From NCBI GenBank assembly GCA_025526995.1, contig JAHLKG010000004.1, positions 744,001 to 808,000 on the forward strand: a stretch of DNA of 64,000 nucleotides, in the 5' to 3' direction. This document shows positions 34,236-46,948 of this stretch, one piece after another. The position numbers were made by a program, and so were the translations under genes. This DNA is from Powellomyces hirtus (lineage: Eukaryota; Chytridiomycota; Chytridiomycetes; Spizellomycetales; Powellomycetaceae). The notes under the pieces are model-generated. The model did no database searches. It saw only the letters and a list, made by a program, of their open reading frames with translations, and was not told where the DNA came from. Positions within the stretch are counted from its first letter, which is position 1. Each line of letters starts with the position of its first letter.

Positions 34236-37200
34236 ATGGCAGCAACAGGCAGAGATTTTATTCACGATGTCCTTTCGCCGCTGGTCGCAGTCAGTGCCTC
34301 TCCGGAAGCGGAGGCACTGGTAAAATTGAATAACTTCAATTCTGCCGCCGACTTGTTGAAACCGTTTGGGGCAAAAATTGAGCAAGGTAGAGTCAATGTA
34401 GACCCGGTTTATGGAACTTCGAAGAAATTCGAATGGCGAAGGGGCTTATGGGTGCTTTGACTTGGACGCTGTTCTGGGCCGCACTTTTGTGGGACTTGTT
34501 ACACGCGAAGCCTGTCGCTCTGGAATGAGGGGTCGAGGTATTCATGAGCATGGAGCTTAAATTGCCTGCGACTGTTCTGTGAAAAATGAATGAGAATCAA
34601 GAGGATGAACAACATGTTCTAAAGGGCTTGTGAACAAGTGTCTCATATGACGCAGCGGGCGTCCGAGTGTCACCGCTTCTACGACCTTTGATCTGGCCAA
34701 ACGCCTCACCATCTATTCTCGAATCCCCTTCCAGTGCAAATATATGATTCTCAGGGACACCCGTTTACCGTTGAGAGATTTCCGATCCGCTTTAGAGATA
34801 TACGACAACTTGACGGGTTCCCTCCAGACATCATCAACAAAGCCGTTCTGTCGCACTTGAGGCAACATGGACAGGAGAGGCCAAGTTTGCCTATCATCAA
34901 GTCCAAAGAAGACGTGGAGGAGGCACTTGCTGGAGGTAGTTCTGACTGAATACACCATTTGCAAATAGGTGTGCTGACTTTTGCCGATCCACAGCCGATA
35001 TCCCTCAGCTTACGCCATGGTACACCGACTATCGAAATTCTATATGTAAATACATTGGAATGTCAGAACACGAAACCTTCAATCATCCAATAGCATGTAT
35101 ATATCTGCACTCCTTCTGGCAACGTCCAACAGCATACTGAACATGTGTACGATCCAGATCTAGGAGTTGTGTCAACCAGCAGCCCGGACCCGATTGCTGC
35201 CGCTCAACAACTAATTAACGATATACCCAATCCCCCGATTTCCGACAAAATTTGCATGGACGTCAACATTCCAAAGTATTATCTCCTCCTTCACGACCCA
35301 CATTTGGCCCCTCAAGTAGAGTACGTGACCTGCGATGCGCCCATGCTGTTGATGGAAGCCATCAGGTGTTTTGCATCTAGTTCACATGAGTTCTTATCTG
35401 TTTCTTAGCCCTGAAGCCATGCTCGCCCAATTGAAAAACTTTTCTGGGCACGCTTTTCTTGTGAACATCAATTCCGTGTCCCATTCCGATTTTACCCCGA
35501 CCTTCCCTGTCCCTGAGCCGACGGTCCGTGATATATGGACGGCAGCTCAAGCAGAGACCAATGCTATGCTGGAGCAAGTAGAACTGGCCGCTAGAAGGAC
35601 ATCGATGGCTTCTGTGGCATCAGGGAAAGACTCGATTGCATCACCAATGACCGACGAAGGCTTTCCAATATTTAAGGAAAAGCCAGACTTGAGGATTGAT
35701 CTGCTTGGTCAGCTCGGCCCTGGTTCAGCTCGCAGTGATGGTGTCATAGATCAAGCAAGCACGGTCTTTGGTGCTTACATGACTGAAACTGACATGGCGG
35801 GCTTGGAGAGCTTTGCAAAGCAGTTTGCCGCACAGAAGCTCGTCAAACATATGGAAACAAGCGTGCAGCAATGGAACGAACAGGTGAGAGATTGCAGCTC
35901 TGACAGCAATACCATGATCATCTGGTTGACAGTTAACGGCAGGTAGCTGCCAATCGGAGAGGTTTCACTGGACGTATAAATCGCCTGGTAGGCTTGAAAT
36001 ATTTCGGCGGCGGGACAAGATCCCAGGGCGCAGCCCCTGTGCCGGTGACAGATAGATTCGGCGTGACGGTGTAAGTTGGGATAGCAGGCATGCTTTTACG
36101 CACAGGGACCCAGTAGGGGCTTACAATTCGTTTGATTCAGATTTCCGCACAATGCCCCTGAAATGGTGATGAGACGCCTGGCGGACTTTGCCTTCATGCT
36201 ACGCGACTACCGATTAGCTTTTGGAACCTACGACTCGGTGCGGAAGGATTTTCAGGGCAATGACAAATTTGTGAAATACCACGCTGGAACACAGGTACGT
36301 ACAACGTAAATTTGACCAGTCGTTTGCATCAATATTTAGCAGACCTGTTTCTCATATAGGAAATGCTGGGTCTGACGCTTATCATGACTGACGGCGTTGG
36401 GCGGGGTTCCTTAGAAACATATCTGGACGCTGCGGTTGCCGGGTACCAGGAAACCAACGCTTCTCTGTTTTCTGCACGTGCTGCTATGTTGCATTACGAA
36501 ATGCTTCGGCAGCGTGCCATGTTCCGCGAAGCTGCCCCATTACTCATTAGCATGACTGGAGAGGTATGTCAATCCTCGATATGGCTCTGTCGGAATCTTG
36601 GTCTCACATATCTGTCTTCAGGATTCCGATGTTCGCAGTGCCATGTTTCTGGAGCAGGCGGCGATTTCATTCCTTCAAGTCAACCCGACCATGGCCCGGA
36701 AATACGCCTTCCACCTTATTTTGGCTGGCCACCGGTATAGCAAATGTGGGCAGGTTTGTAATTCTTCCTTTAGTCTTAGCGGATTTCATTTGGTGAGCTG
36801 ACTTGACTTTTGTCTTGTCCACATAGCGATCCCATGCCTATCGTTGTTACAAGAGTGCTTTGGAAGTTTACAGTGACCGCGACTGGGCACTGGTAGAAGA
36901 TCATGTGCATTTCACATTGGGTAGACAGAGTTTCCATTTGGGTGAATTTGAAGCTGCCGTCAGATACTTCCTAAAGCTGCTCAAAGCTAGTCGGCAGTCG
37001 CAAATGCAACAAAGTTCGTACCTGCGCGAGTTTCTGTATCTATACAAGGTAAAAGATTAACGCTTTCAATACCATGAAATCTGTCTAACACACCTCCTCC
37101 ACTTCTCCAGCAATATGCGAACAAGACCACTGAAGAGAATTTGGAAGCTTTACCACCTGTACCCATTCCATATTTGAATATGTCCACTGTCATGGTGTCG

Positions 37201-39687
37201 CTTCTGGAAGCTCACTCAGGCCAGCCAAAACAAGTGGCCGGGCACGATGAGATTTGGGACACGATGGAAACGGAGCTCTTCCAAGAAGGCTTTGCCAAGA
37301 GTGGATCGAGGGCTTTGTCGGCGTCCCTGAGCAGTCGGGGAGAGACCTCATGTGCAGTCGGAGAGCCTGTGTTTGTCACCTTTGAAGTCGAGAATCCGAT
37401 GAACATCCCCATACAGATCAACAACGTCTTTCTGGAGTGCAGCTTTGGCAAAGACCCACCGCCCAAAACCGATATGAAATGGAGCGCTGAAACCACTTCC
37501 CCGGGCAAAGTCGAGTTTGCTCAGTTTGATGTAGAAAACGTTTCGGAGATTGCGCTTGACGACAAGGAGAAACGCAAAGTATATATCCTATGTGAATGAC
37601 TTATGAGTGGACACAAAGCTAATCCAATATAAACTCAGGTACAATTGCGAATCTTTCCCAAACAAGAAGGCGAGATTCACATAGTCGGTGTACGATTCAC
37701 CTTGTGCGGAGTGGTTCCCTCTTATTTCGAGTTCCCGCCCAAACCACGGGGTTCAAGGGATGGGAACGCTCTGAAGTTGACGGTAACATCTCCTATGCCT
37801 GTCCTTGATGTGATATTCCATTCGTTCCCGGGTGTCATGCTGTCCGGCCAAGTGTGTCAAGTCGTTTTGGAGATAAACAACAAAGGGAATCGAGGTCTGC
37901 GATCCTTGCAATTGAAAACCAGCCATCCAAGCTTCTTCAGCGTTGGCGAGAACGGCGCTTTGGATGCAACTGTACACGGGAAAAGCGATGGCACCGGTCC
38001 TATACTTCAAGAATCCTTCAAGTCAGAAAACCTGCTATTCAATCTCGGAACCATGGCTATTCAGCTGCCGTTACAGGAGGGAAGTACAGAAGCGGATAGG
38101 GTGCTGGCATCTGGAAGGACAACAATTATCCCGCTTTGGATACGTGGGGATAAGGTCGGCAAACAGAATTTCCGGTTCCTCTTTGGATATCAGTCCGAGG
38201 ACGCTCGCGACAAGGTCGGCTATCGCACGCTACGGTATAATATGACTACCACCGTTCAGCCATCACTGCGCATCAACGCCTTTACACGACCCAGCGGTCG
38301 AGTTCTAGACGAGTTCATTTTGGGAGTCGAGATAGAGAACTTGTTTGCTGAAGGCGAGCTTGTAGTGAAGCAGCTCTCTTCCATCAGTCCAACGTGGGCT
38401 ATCCATCCTATTGAACCGCATGATCCAGATGGGATGCCCTGCATCCTGCAAGCGCAGCAAACCGTTTTCAAGTACTTTCGTTTCAAAAGAGCCACGAATT
38501 TGGAGCTGGATTCTTCAGCAATCCCGGAGCTGTGCACCATGCGAGCCATTGAACGTTTGCTGCTAAACGAGACCGCCACAAAACTGGATGCTCCCGATCT
38601 AACTCTTCATGTGTCAAACGTGGCTTTGGTACGTGGCAGCCACTTTTGGGTTATTGAGGCATTCTGCTGAAGTTAAATACCTTTCAATAGTCGAGCCAAG
38701 CTCTTTCTTGCGACACTGTTCCTTTCCGGGGACTAATTGCCAATTCCCGGCTACAATGGCGCATTCAATATCTCCAATCGCTTTACCCCGGTTTGACAGC
38801 GAAACAGCTGAAAGATCTTTTCACGTTCTATTTCACTGATGACGTTGATCTGTCCATGATATGGGAGATAGCTGGCACCTCTACAAGCGGGCATCAATAC
38901 GTCATGGGCATCAATTTGGGCATGCAGGCCCCGTTGCAGGGCCTGCAGGCGGGTCTGGAACCGTTGGCTACGGCCGCTAAAGCCGCCGCGGGCAAAGCGC
39001 TCTTCGAAAGCACCGTGCGAGAGAAACGGGCTCTGATTACGAGTTTGCTGAAATCAAGAGGCAGGGATGTGGGGCCTGTGCGTGTCATATTAAAAAGCGA
39101 TTTGGAGCGTCGGCACGATTTTGGGCAGGACCAGTAAGTTATGGAAGATGTTGCAAGCCACCAATCCGTTCATTCACAATATTCCCCGTAGGCCGTGCAT
39201 TGTTCCTATCACCGTCACCATCCGCAATACGTCTTGGTCAAGCGTAGCTGAATATTCTCTGCGGGCCATTGTTTACCCAAGTGACTCTACAGTAGCAGCT
39301 GAAAGCAAACAGCAGCTGACAGGTGGGCGGTCGGCTCTTCCGCAAACTGGAGACGGCGGAGGTGGCAATACCACCATCAATGGAGGAGAGGGTTTTTATT
39401 ACCTTGGCTCTACTTTCGCGACCGGCAGGCTGCAACCCGAACAGGAAGCCCATGTCACATTCACGGCTTGCTTCCCCCATCCGGGCGTCTATAATGTCAA
39501 CCGGTGGCAAATGACTGTATCAATAGAGCCGGCAGCGACAGCGACACCGGGTAAAGACGGGCGTGAGAAGTCTGCAGCCATGAAGAAGGCGGAGGCTGGG
39601 GCTGGCTTTGATACCGTTGCTTCCCCGCCGCCTACGTACCTATCAAGTCCAAATCTACCACATTTTATCACAGTACTTCATCAATAA
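34236..39687 (+). CDS. TRS85: TRAPP III subunit TRAPPC8/Trs85 homologue
   Basis: Subunit of the TRAPP III tethering complex, which acts on Rab1/Ypt1 in autophagy and ER-Golgi traffic. The first exon gives the family start FIHDVLSPLVAVSASPEAEA followed by LLKPFGAKIEQ. A 345-nt first intron (34386-34730) leads to IYDSQGHPFTVERFPIRFRD, then TPWYTDYRNSICKYIGMSEH, NIPKYYLLLHDP, TDMAGLESFAKQFAAQKLVK, RRGFTGRINRLVGLKYFGGG, MRRLADFAFMLRDYRLAFGT and DVRSAMFLEQAAISFL. The C-terminal half (from about 37300) is beta-rich, as in TRAPPC8, with VGEPVFVTFEVENPMNIPIQ. About a dozen introns. The stop is at 39685-39687. A 61-nt intron near 35098-35158 is needed to keep frame through NHPIA|LGVVST. The order and spacing of motifs match human TRAPPC8 well; overall similarity is moderate. 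Confidence 0.85.
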
Positions 39688-39907
39688 CAGGGAGCTGGAC
39701 TTGAACGATGTAGTTATTGTTTTGTAGGTGTATCATATGATTAAACTATGGTTGGTTATAGATGGATGATTTGATTTTATTGAGTCAACCGTGAAAAGGA
39801 TATCTGGTTTTTCAAATGTTTTTGGGTGAGGGATCCAGACACGCCTTGGTGGCGCATGTGGCTTAGCGACGCGCCGCGACCACGACATCTGGGAATTCAG
39901 ATCGTTT

Positions 39908-40150
39908 TACGAAACATAAAGCGGGAGAATGGAGGTGGTATCAAAAGGAGGGCAATTGTGCGTACGGGTGAAGTTTACAGCTTTTGGTTAACCCATTGTC
40001 CTGCTTTGCTTTCTGACAATGAACGCCCAACTGCTTACGAAACATAACATAAAGCGGGAGAATGGGGGTGGGATTAAAAGGAGGGCAGTTGTGCGTACGG
40101 GGAAGTTTACAGCTTTTGGTTAACCCATTGTCCTGCTTTGCTTTCTGACA
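39908..40150. repeat. Tandem duplication of about 113 bp at the 3' end of a gene
   Basis: Copy 1 is 39908-40018 and copy 2 is 40036-40150, in the same orientation, 17 bases apart. They differ by a few substitutions and small indels, and the last 49 bases are identical. Copy 2 overlaps the last 31 coding bases and stop of the Tudor-like gene; copy 1 is a non-coding duplicate of that end. The surrounding 39688-40119 spacer holds no gene. Confidence 0.9.
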
Positions 40151-42204
40151 GATTCACCCAACTCGGCACATTGCCGCGCGGTCAAAATCTCGGTGACATA
40201 ATCCATGCGAAGTTTGCGGCTTGCAAGGTGCATTTCGCGTTCGGCGGCGGCGTACGTGATTTCTGGTGAGTTCCTATGCATGAGAATCTGGATGATCGTT
40301 TCGGGGACTAGAACTAGCCGGGTAAACTTGTCGGTTTTGGGTGTGCTAGCAGATGGCATCGGCGAAGAGGACGCGGATGGGTGGAGAAGCGCCGCGGCGG
40401 TTTGTGCAGCTATTGCGGATATGTCATTTTTGCTGGTTGGAGAAGGCTGCGATAGCGACGATAGCGCTGTCAGATCGTGTGGTTGAATTTGCGAAAGTGG
40501 AGGCGAGGGAAGGCGGCCCGATGAGATTTGTGATGTCTCATGTTCAATGTCGTGCATTGCCTTGCCGTCTGGCAAGTTTGGCGCCGTCCCGTCCCCTCTG
40601 CCGGTCTTCTCTTGTCCGGTCACCCTGTCAATTACCAGTTTCTCCTCCGCGATGGCTTCGTCGCCATCCGACTGACTATAATGCACCGCAATCCCGAACA
40701 CCTCTTTCATCAGAGTCCTCGCAATCAAATCCGCCTGCTGAATGTCAAAAGGACCATAACACAGCTGTGCTTCCAATTCTTTGATGCCGCCCGCTTTTTG
40801 GAAGAACATTTGGCATCGACGGTGGTCTTTGATTGGTATATCATTGGCTAGTCGACGGATCTGTGGGAGCGCGCGGTGTATCTCGCGCTCAAGGCCTGGG
40901 TCTTCATATGCTGGAGATGGAGTGCCATTGTCATACTCGCAAGGTGCAATGTTACCAAGCTGCGGAGGGATAGTAAAATTAAGCTTCGCCATTGCAAACC
41001 TTCGCGATTGCCCAATGCACTGTACCTCAACTTCTTTGAACACTGGCTCAAATGGAGTATGGAAGTCCTGGCGTCTAAGTGAGCGACAATGCCCGGACGA
41101 GAATGTCAACTTATATTTGTCATTTTTCGGATTGTAGGATTCGACTAGAGCGGGGTAAAAGTGGTCATCTTCATGTGCTCGTGCCAAAACAGCCTCTCCA
41201 GGGATCCGCAAGCTTTAAATCGACAAAAGACCCATCGTCAAAGGCTGATCGTGCTGGCCACCTGAAGATGACGATAGTGTACCTTTTGTCGCGGTTGTCG
41301 AAACCATTATCTGAGTCGTTGTCTGACTTGCTAGTGAGTTTACTTCGAAGTTAGAGGGCAACAAAAAAACGCGCATACTGACACCCGATTTTCCCTATGT
41401 CATACCCTCCCCCATGCTTACTTACTTTAAGCATACGGCTGGCTTTCCGGTAACTTTCGGGGGCTTTTTTGCTCGTCCCATTCGGCCAGGTGTCTTAGGT
41501 GTCTTTGGCTCTTCGGTCTCTGCTGATATATATATAAAAAAAACCTTGTTCAAAGACCCAGAGCTTGAGCGTAGAAACTCAAGATCTACATTCCTACCAG
41601 GCAGGTCTGGTGTTTTCGAGCGCTCCCACATCATGCGCGACGGATCTAATAGCAAGGTCGCGTCGAGATCGTCCTCGTCGTTCTCAAAACGGTCTTCCTC
41701 CGGATGCGTAAGAGGCTTATAAGACGCGGGGATTGCACCAGGACTCTCTATTTGCATTTCATCACAAGCAATCTTCGAGTGAGCGAGAGCTGTATGGGAG
41801 ACAATGTCCCTGCCGAATTCCCTAATGTCGTCGACGGCTTGGGCGCTTCTTGCGGCGCCTGTCCTGGCGCTTTTGCGGGTAGGGACCGGCGATTCCTTAG
41901 CATTTACTACCTTCCGCTTACGCGAGTTCTGAGAGCGAGAGCTCCGGCAGCTTGATTCTCCAATAGCATCGTCGTCCTCTTTGTCGTTGTCTTTTATGCT
42001 TGTGAATTTGGGCTTTGTGGGGATCTTCTGAGTTCGTCGAGTACCAGGGCCTTGTTTAGCTTGTTCTGTTCTTGAAGGCGTGCTACTCCTACTAGAGGTA
42101 TTCAGGCGTGATGACCGCCGCGGTGGAGGCCCTAAGGAAGAATTGAGATCCAGGTCGGCTTCGCTGGCAGGCGAAGCATGGTTCTCTCCAGTCAAAAAAG
42201 TCAT
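40120..42204 (-). CDS. Tudor-like domain protein, function unknown
   Basis: Three exons traced from the ATG at 42204. Exon 1 is basic and Ser-rich, probably disordered, with nuclear-localisation-like NSRKRKVVN and an acidic stretch (RFENDEDDLDATLLLDPSRM). A small exon adds SKSDNDSDNGFDNRDK. The last exon (to 40120) opens with a Tudor-type fold: GEAVLARAHEDDHFYPALVE, NDKYKLTFSSGH, then RRQDFHTPFEP. A C-terminal helical part follows: MFFQKAGGIKELEAQLCYGP and, near the end, MHLASRKLRMDYVTEILTAR. Tudor folds usually read methylated Lys or Arg, so a chromatin or DNA-damage role is plausible but not shown; no BRCT or chromo domain was seen. The 3' end is duplicated just downstream. The donor of exon 1 (AAG|GTTTTT) is weak, so the exon join is less certain than the rest. 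Confidence 0.6.
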
Positions 42205-42488
42205 GGGAAACGGTGCCTTCCCGGAGCGGTGGCCACTTTCCTGCCAGTGCAGGGAAGATATTGGCTTTATATATGCGAGATGACGGCGTGTGTGGCTTCT
42301 CTGCTCTGTGGGTTTCCCTAAACAGTTTTCATGGTCTTGGTGCTGCACGGCAAAAAAGGTGCCAAAAGGAAGGCAGGAGAGGGAAGCTCGGTGGGCGCGC
42401 TGCTGTCACTTTCTTGATTGTTTTGACATCGTGACGCTTGCTGAGAAACATCAACAATCTTCATTGTGTACTGACGATTAAAGACACA

Positions 42489-42842
42489 ATGTTCTCTGCC
42501 ACGCCAAAGCGTATCCTTGACCGCAGACTGGCCATGAGGCCGGGGAACCGTTCACTGTTCTTCCTCACTCGACGGAAATCACCGGCACCAACAACCACAG
42601 ACCTTCCAGAAAAGACAGGAAAGAAACCAGCACCACAGCAGCAGCAGCAAGAAGCCGAGGCCGAGCTCGAACCAACCATGTCCGCACGGACCTCGAATAC
42701 TCAGAACCTTCTTGCTCGGGACCGCGCCTACCTGGAACTTCTGCAAGAAATGGACGGCGGCGTTTCCGGTGTCCAAACAGAAAACGGACAACCGTTTGGC
42801 CTCAAAGCGCAGGTCAAGTCTGATATGAAGAGAGTCATATGA
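42489..42842 (+). CDS. Small protein of unknown function, possible mitochondrial leader
   Basis: Single-exon frame of 117 residues from the ATG at 42489. The first 30 residues are rich in Arg, Ser and Leu and lack acidic residues apart from one Asp (MFSATPKRILDRRLAMRPG), as in mitochondrial presequences. A PAPQQQQQEAEAE run follows, then a better-ordered part ARDRAYLELLQEMDGG. It does not match a family I know. It is divergent from the Tudor-like gene, 284 bases away. The ATG context and clean frame favour a gene, but it could be a chance ORF. Confidence 0.45.
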   Translation: MFSATPKRILDRRLAMRPGNRSLFFLTRRKSPAPTTTDLPEKTGKKPAPQQQQQEAEAELEPTMSARTSNTQNLLARDRAYLELLQEMDGGVSGVQTENGQPFGLKAQVKSDMKRVI

Positions 42843-43235
42843 CAAAGTGGAACGAGGAAGCCATTGAGTAGTGAGATGTCTTTCGCACATCCCCGTAACG
42901 CTTTCCCTGACCTGGATTGCAACCTGACGCGCAATGTTCGGTCAACCAATTCCCTCACCTGTAGTCGACTGGTTGCTGCACACATTAGTTGCGTGTTCTA
43001 CGTCACACATCGCTGCCATTTGATACACCTGCTATAAGCCAGTTCTCCGTCGTGCGGAATGGCAAACAGAGATGCATTACGATGAAAAAGAAATCAAAAT
43101 GAATATTAAGTACATATGAAACTGGTATGATGGGTACGATATGTGGAGGTGAAGGGCCGGGTGCCGTGCGGGTTCTTGAGTCATGATGCACGTCTATTGT
43201 GAATGTGTAAATGATACTTGCGCAATGTCGGTGAT
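42843..43235. other. Convergent 3' spacer, no gene recognised
   Basis: About 390 bases between the small protein and the UTP14 stop. No family motif, RNA gene or repeat was seen. Confidence 0.5.
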
Positions 43236-46200
43236 CTACTTCTTCGGCTTGACACCTTTGCCGCCTTTCTTGCCACCACTGGACCCTGTGAATTTGAGGG
43301 GAGCAATGACCACGCCCAATTTCTTCTGCACGCGCGGCTTGATCATGTCGTTGTGAGCACCAGCTGCGTTCCATTCCCTTCCAAGTGGGGCACGAATTGT
43401 GCGTTCATACTGCTCCTTGTTATCGAACCCGTGTGGAACTTGGGATGCTGTATATTTGACAGCCTAAGAGAAACAAGGCGGGGTCAATATTCGGTCCAAG
43501 AGTGGAGTAAAAGGCATGCGCGTCTTTTAATCTACCTTCTTCATGCGTTTCTCGTTAATGATAACATGCTTCAACTTCCGATCCATACGTTTCTCGACGT
43601 CGATTCCTTGTCCTGGGCGAGCTTTCTGGACCACTTTGTTGACCTTCTTTTGAATGCCGATGCCGCCCCAAGAGCCCCATCCTGGAAGTGTCAGGTCTTT
43701 GTCTTTCGGAGCGTCACGTTCCTCCATGGCAGCTTTCTCTTCCTCAAAATCTGCCGCTACATCGTCGTTGGCAAATGCCATAGCCATGATGTCTCGTTGA
43801 GTGAGATGCTGCTTCACAGAAGATATATGTACCATGTTTGTTGCTGGTGACTCAAAGTCGCTGTCACTGTCCGAAGAGGCGTACGTTGGCGGCGGGTTAG
43901 GATATGTGACATCGTTCTTCTTGGCGTTCTTCTTGGTGTTATCACTGGCTTTCCTCGCCTCTTCCGTGTTGGTGGTAGCAGGCTCTACGACCCCGGCGCT
44001 GTTGCTGGTGGTTTCCAACGCCCGGACACCGTCCAGATTTAGCTCCACATCTCTGACCGCAGCGCTGTGCTCGGCTCGGCGCGCACTCTTCTTCTGCTGC
44101 GCTAGCTTCTCCATCGCTTTCTCTGCTTTTCCTATCTTTGCTCCGCTCATTGTGCCGGAGGTGCTCAAACTTTTCTTTACAGCCTTCACTTCTTCTCCAC
44201 CTGCGAGCCATGGATTTACGTCTGAGCTTTCTATGGCTGCTTTGCGAGAACGGCTGCTCTTCTTCAATGATGACGTAGCAGCCGCGCTCTCGTCTGAGGA
44301 GTCTGCGTCGACTTCTTCTTCATCGGCGACACTGTCATGATATCTGTTGCTGTGCTTCGTTGAGAAGGTTGAATGAGGAGCGGGAACGGTAGGAGGAGTT
44401 GAAGTGACGGCGGCGACGGACGAGTTTTGGATATCATCAAGGCCTTGTCGGTTGGCGTTCCCAACAAAAGAAAAGTCAGCGACGCCTTCTTCAATGTGGA
44501 AAGAAACCGTCGGAAACACGTTGGGCAACGAGGCAGCAGGGTCAGATTTGTGTATTTGTATTGGCTTCGGGACGCGGACGCTGTACCCGTCCGCATCGTC
44601 AATCTCTGACTCATCGTCGTGATAGTCTGGATGCGCAGATTTCGATGAGGGCTTGCCGTTGAAAGCACGACGACCAGGATTGCCCGCGACAATGGCACCT
44701 CCTTCCCCATCAGCAACCTCGGCCCCACTGTCGCCACCGTCAGATTGATAGTCGTCATCAAGTCCATCCCGTGCCCTCTGAACAGCTGCCTGCGCTTCCT
44801 TCTTGGCACGTGCCGCGCCACGCTGCATGAATTTCATTGCGAAAACACCCTTTTCACCTACAGCTTCATCGTAAGCGTCGTCGATTTCTTTCGAGACTCC
44901 GTCAAGAGCTGAACGGGCTCCAGCCAAATCATCCCCCGAGCCAGCCGCGGTGTCGGACTCGTACCCGTCATCAGATTCGTCTGTATCCCGTCCAGTGACG
45001 GCGCGTCTGAGCTCCTGGCCACGTGTGACCTTCTCGAGTTGCGCCTGATGTGTCTCGTCGTTGTTCTTTCCGAGCATTTTCTTCGTCCATTTATCCTTGC
45101 TGTTGTGTTTCTGTGACATCCGCGCTCGCGCCCGCGCGCTTTCACGCTTTTCAATCTCCTCTCGGGCCATGTCAGGGTCCAAGCGTTTGAGTTCTTCCAG
45201 GGAAAGATCGCCAGCAGTATCTTTGTCGGTCTTATGCAGCTTCCGGTACGCCTTACTCTTGATTTTAGCCACCTTCTTCTGCTTCTGTTCTTTGAAAAAC
45301 AGCAATGAGCGCATTTTTGCGAGCTCAGCACGACGTTCGAGAAGCTCCTCTTTCGAGATTTTATTGAGCTCGAGCTCCTCCATTTTCGCCTGATTCTTCT
45401 CAAGGAGGGCGCCCTCCCGGAGAATTTTGTTGATTTCGGACTCCATGCTGGTGCTAGCCTCGAATTTTCCGACCAACGCCCCGCTGGACAGATTGATTGC
45501 CGCAGGCTCATTCATTGGAAATTTCAAATGTCCCGCCTCACGATTCTTCTTTACCAAAGGCTGCCACTTTGAAATCTCTGTCTTGGACTCTTCATACGCT
45601 GCCTGTCGTTCTAACCTATCTTGTATCCGCTTCGGAAGAGGTGCGTCAACCGTATCTGTCTTGCCCTTTGCTTTCGAAAGAGCAGCAACCTGCTTCTTCA
45701 GGCCCCCAAATCCGGTCTGTTCGCCTATCGATCCCAATAGCGCGTCAAGCCCAATTTTTTTCCGGGCAAGGGGCACCTCATCCTCGTCGTCCTCCTGCAC
45801 CCGCGCGGCCAGATTGTACTCGGATTCGTCGTATACTTCGGTCCTATCGACAGCTCGTTTCCGCTTTTTGCGGCCCTTGCCGTCGAGCGCAAAGACATAT
45901 GATGAAAGCTGTTCCGCAACGTGGTCATCATCACCATCTTCCGCGTCGAGAGTAAGCCTCTCGTCATCGCCACTTTCTTCATCGTCGCTCTCAAATTGCT
46001 CCTCGAGATGGTCGACGAAATCGTTGTCTTCAGCTTGATGCGGAAGCAATGATCGGTATGCCGTGTCATCCTTCTTGCGACCTATGGATTCTGGCTCCTT
46101 CGAACCAAGCATGTCAGACATATCCATGTAATCTTCGCCGTCTATGTCGTCGTCCTCATCTTCCTCTTCATCGTCCTCGTCATCGTCGCCCAGTTGCCTG

Positions 46201-46640
46201 CTACCGCTTTCGTCGGGGTCTTTGAAGAAAGCTCCGTATTTCTCCTCATCACTGTCGCCGAAGGCCTCGTCCTCGTCGATCTCCTCGTCATCCTCTTCAT
46301 TTATGGTATCGACATGATACTCATAGTTATCAACGTCGTCAAGACTTTGTCCACCACCGCCTCCCCCGCCGCGCCTGGCCAGAATCCGTCTTTCGTGTTC
46401 TTCGTCGTCGGACGCCTCGTACACATCATGGCCTGTTCGTTTAGCTTTTCGTTTCGACATTGGTCTTAACGTAGTGCCAGCTGCCAGCCCAATCGTGCCA
46501 CCTTGTTTGGCGGAATGTCCGCCGGGTACTTTGTTGTTCGTGAAGGAGGAGGACGAAGCATTGCCGACTCTGCGTTGCTTCGCCGGTCGTTGCGCTCCTC
46601 CAACCCGTGTGCTTGACCTGCCCTGCTTTCGATCGACCAT
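43236..46640 (-). CDS. UTP14: U3 small nucleolar RNA-associated protein 14 (SSU processome)
   Basis: Nucleolar SSU-processome protein that activates the helicase Dhr1 in 18S rRNA maturation. One long exon from the ATG at 46640 to near 43530, then a short last exon (intron about 60 nt) ending at 43236 in GKKGGKGVKPKK. The N-terminal third has long Asp/Glu runs typical of Utp14. The core includes KISKWQPLVKKNREAGHLKF-type sequence, EINKILREGALLEKNQAKME, MRSLLFFKEQKQKKVAKIKS and YRKLHKTDKDTAGDLSLEE, then SARARARMSQKHNSKDKWTK. The C-terminal box AFANDDVAADFEEEKAAMEE leads to DKDLTLPGWGSWGG, the Utp14 signature, and the last exon has PHGFDNKEQYERTIRAPLG. The open frame runs further upstream without a better ATG. 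About 1,110 residues, somewhat longer than yeast Utp14, mostly through acidic inserts. Confidence 0.93.
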
Positions 46641-46948
46641 ACCGCTAACTTTACCAACGGTCACAAAAGAGGTGTGTTGGCTGAGCAGAGGGTTTCCCAA
46701 AACCCCAAAAATCGAATAGAAATGACTGTCAAGAATGACAAAAAAGAAAAATAGGAACACGCTCGCGGCAGTGGAGAGAGAAAGCTCGTATGCGGCTGTG
46801 CCACTCCTTTGATAAGCAATCCCAATTCAAGCATCCCTAATTCTAGCACTCGCTAACGCGAAGAGCATATCAGACAAAGGCGACCAAAGTTGTAAAGTTG
46901 TGATGAGGATTTGTATTGGATCAGATTAATAACACCGGTTGACGCTCT

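Noticed and set aside
40035..40080. The duplicated 3' sequence as a possible transposon end or attachment site.
   Set aside because: The copies are directly repeated, only 17 bp apart, with no gene or inverted repeat between them; a plain tandem duplication explains them.
46641..46760. Extension of the UTP14 frame upstream to about 46760.
   Set aside because: It depends on a non-ATG start, and the extension is hydrophobic (FLFFFFVILDS), unlike Utp14. MVDRKQGRSS at 46640 fits better.
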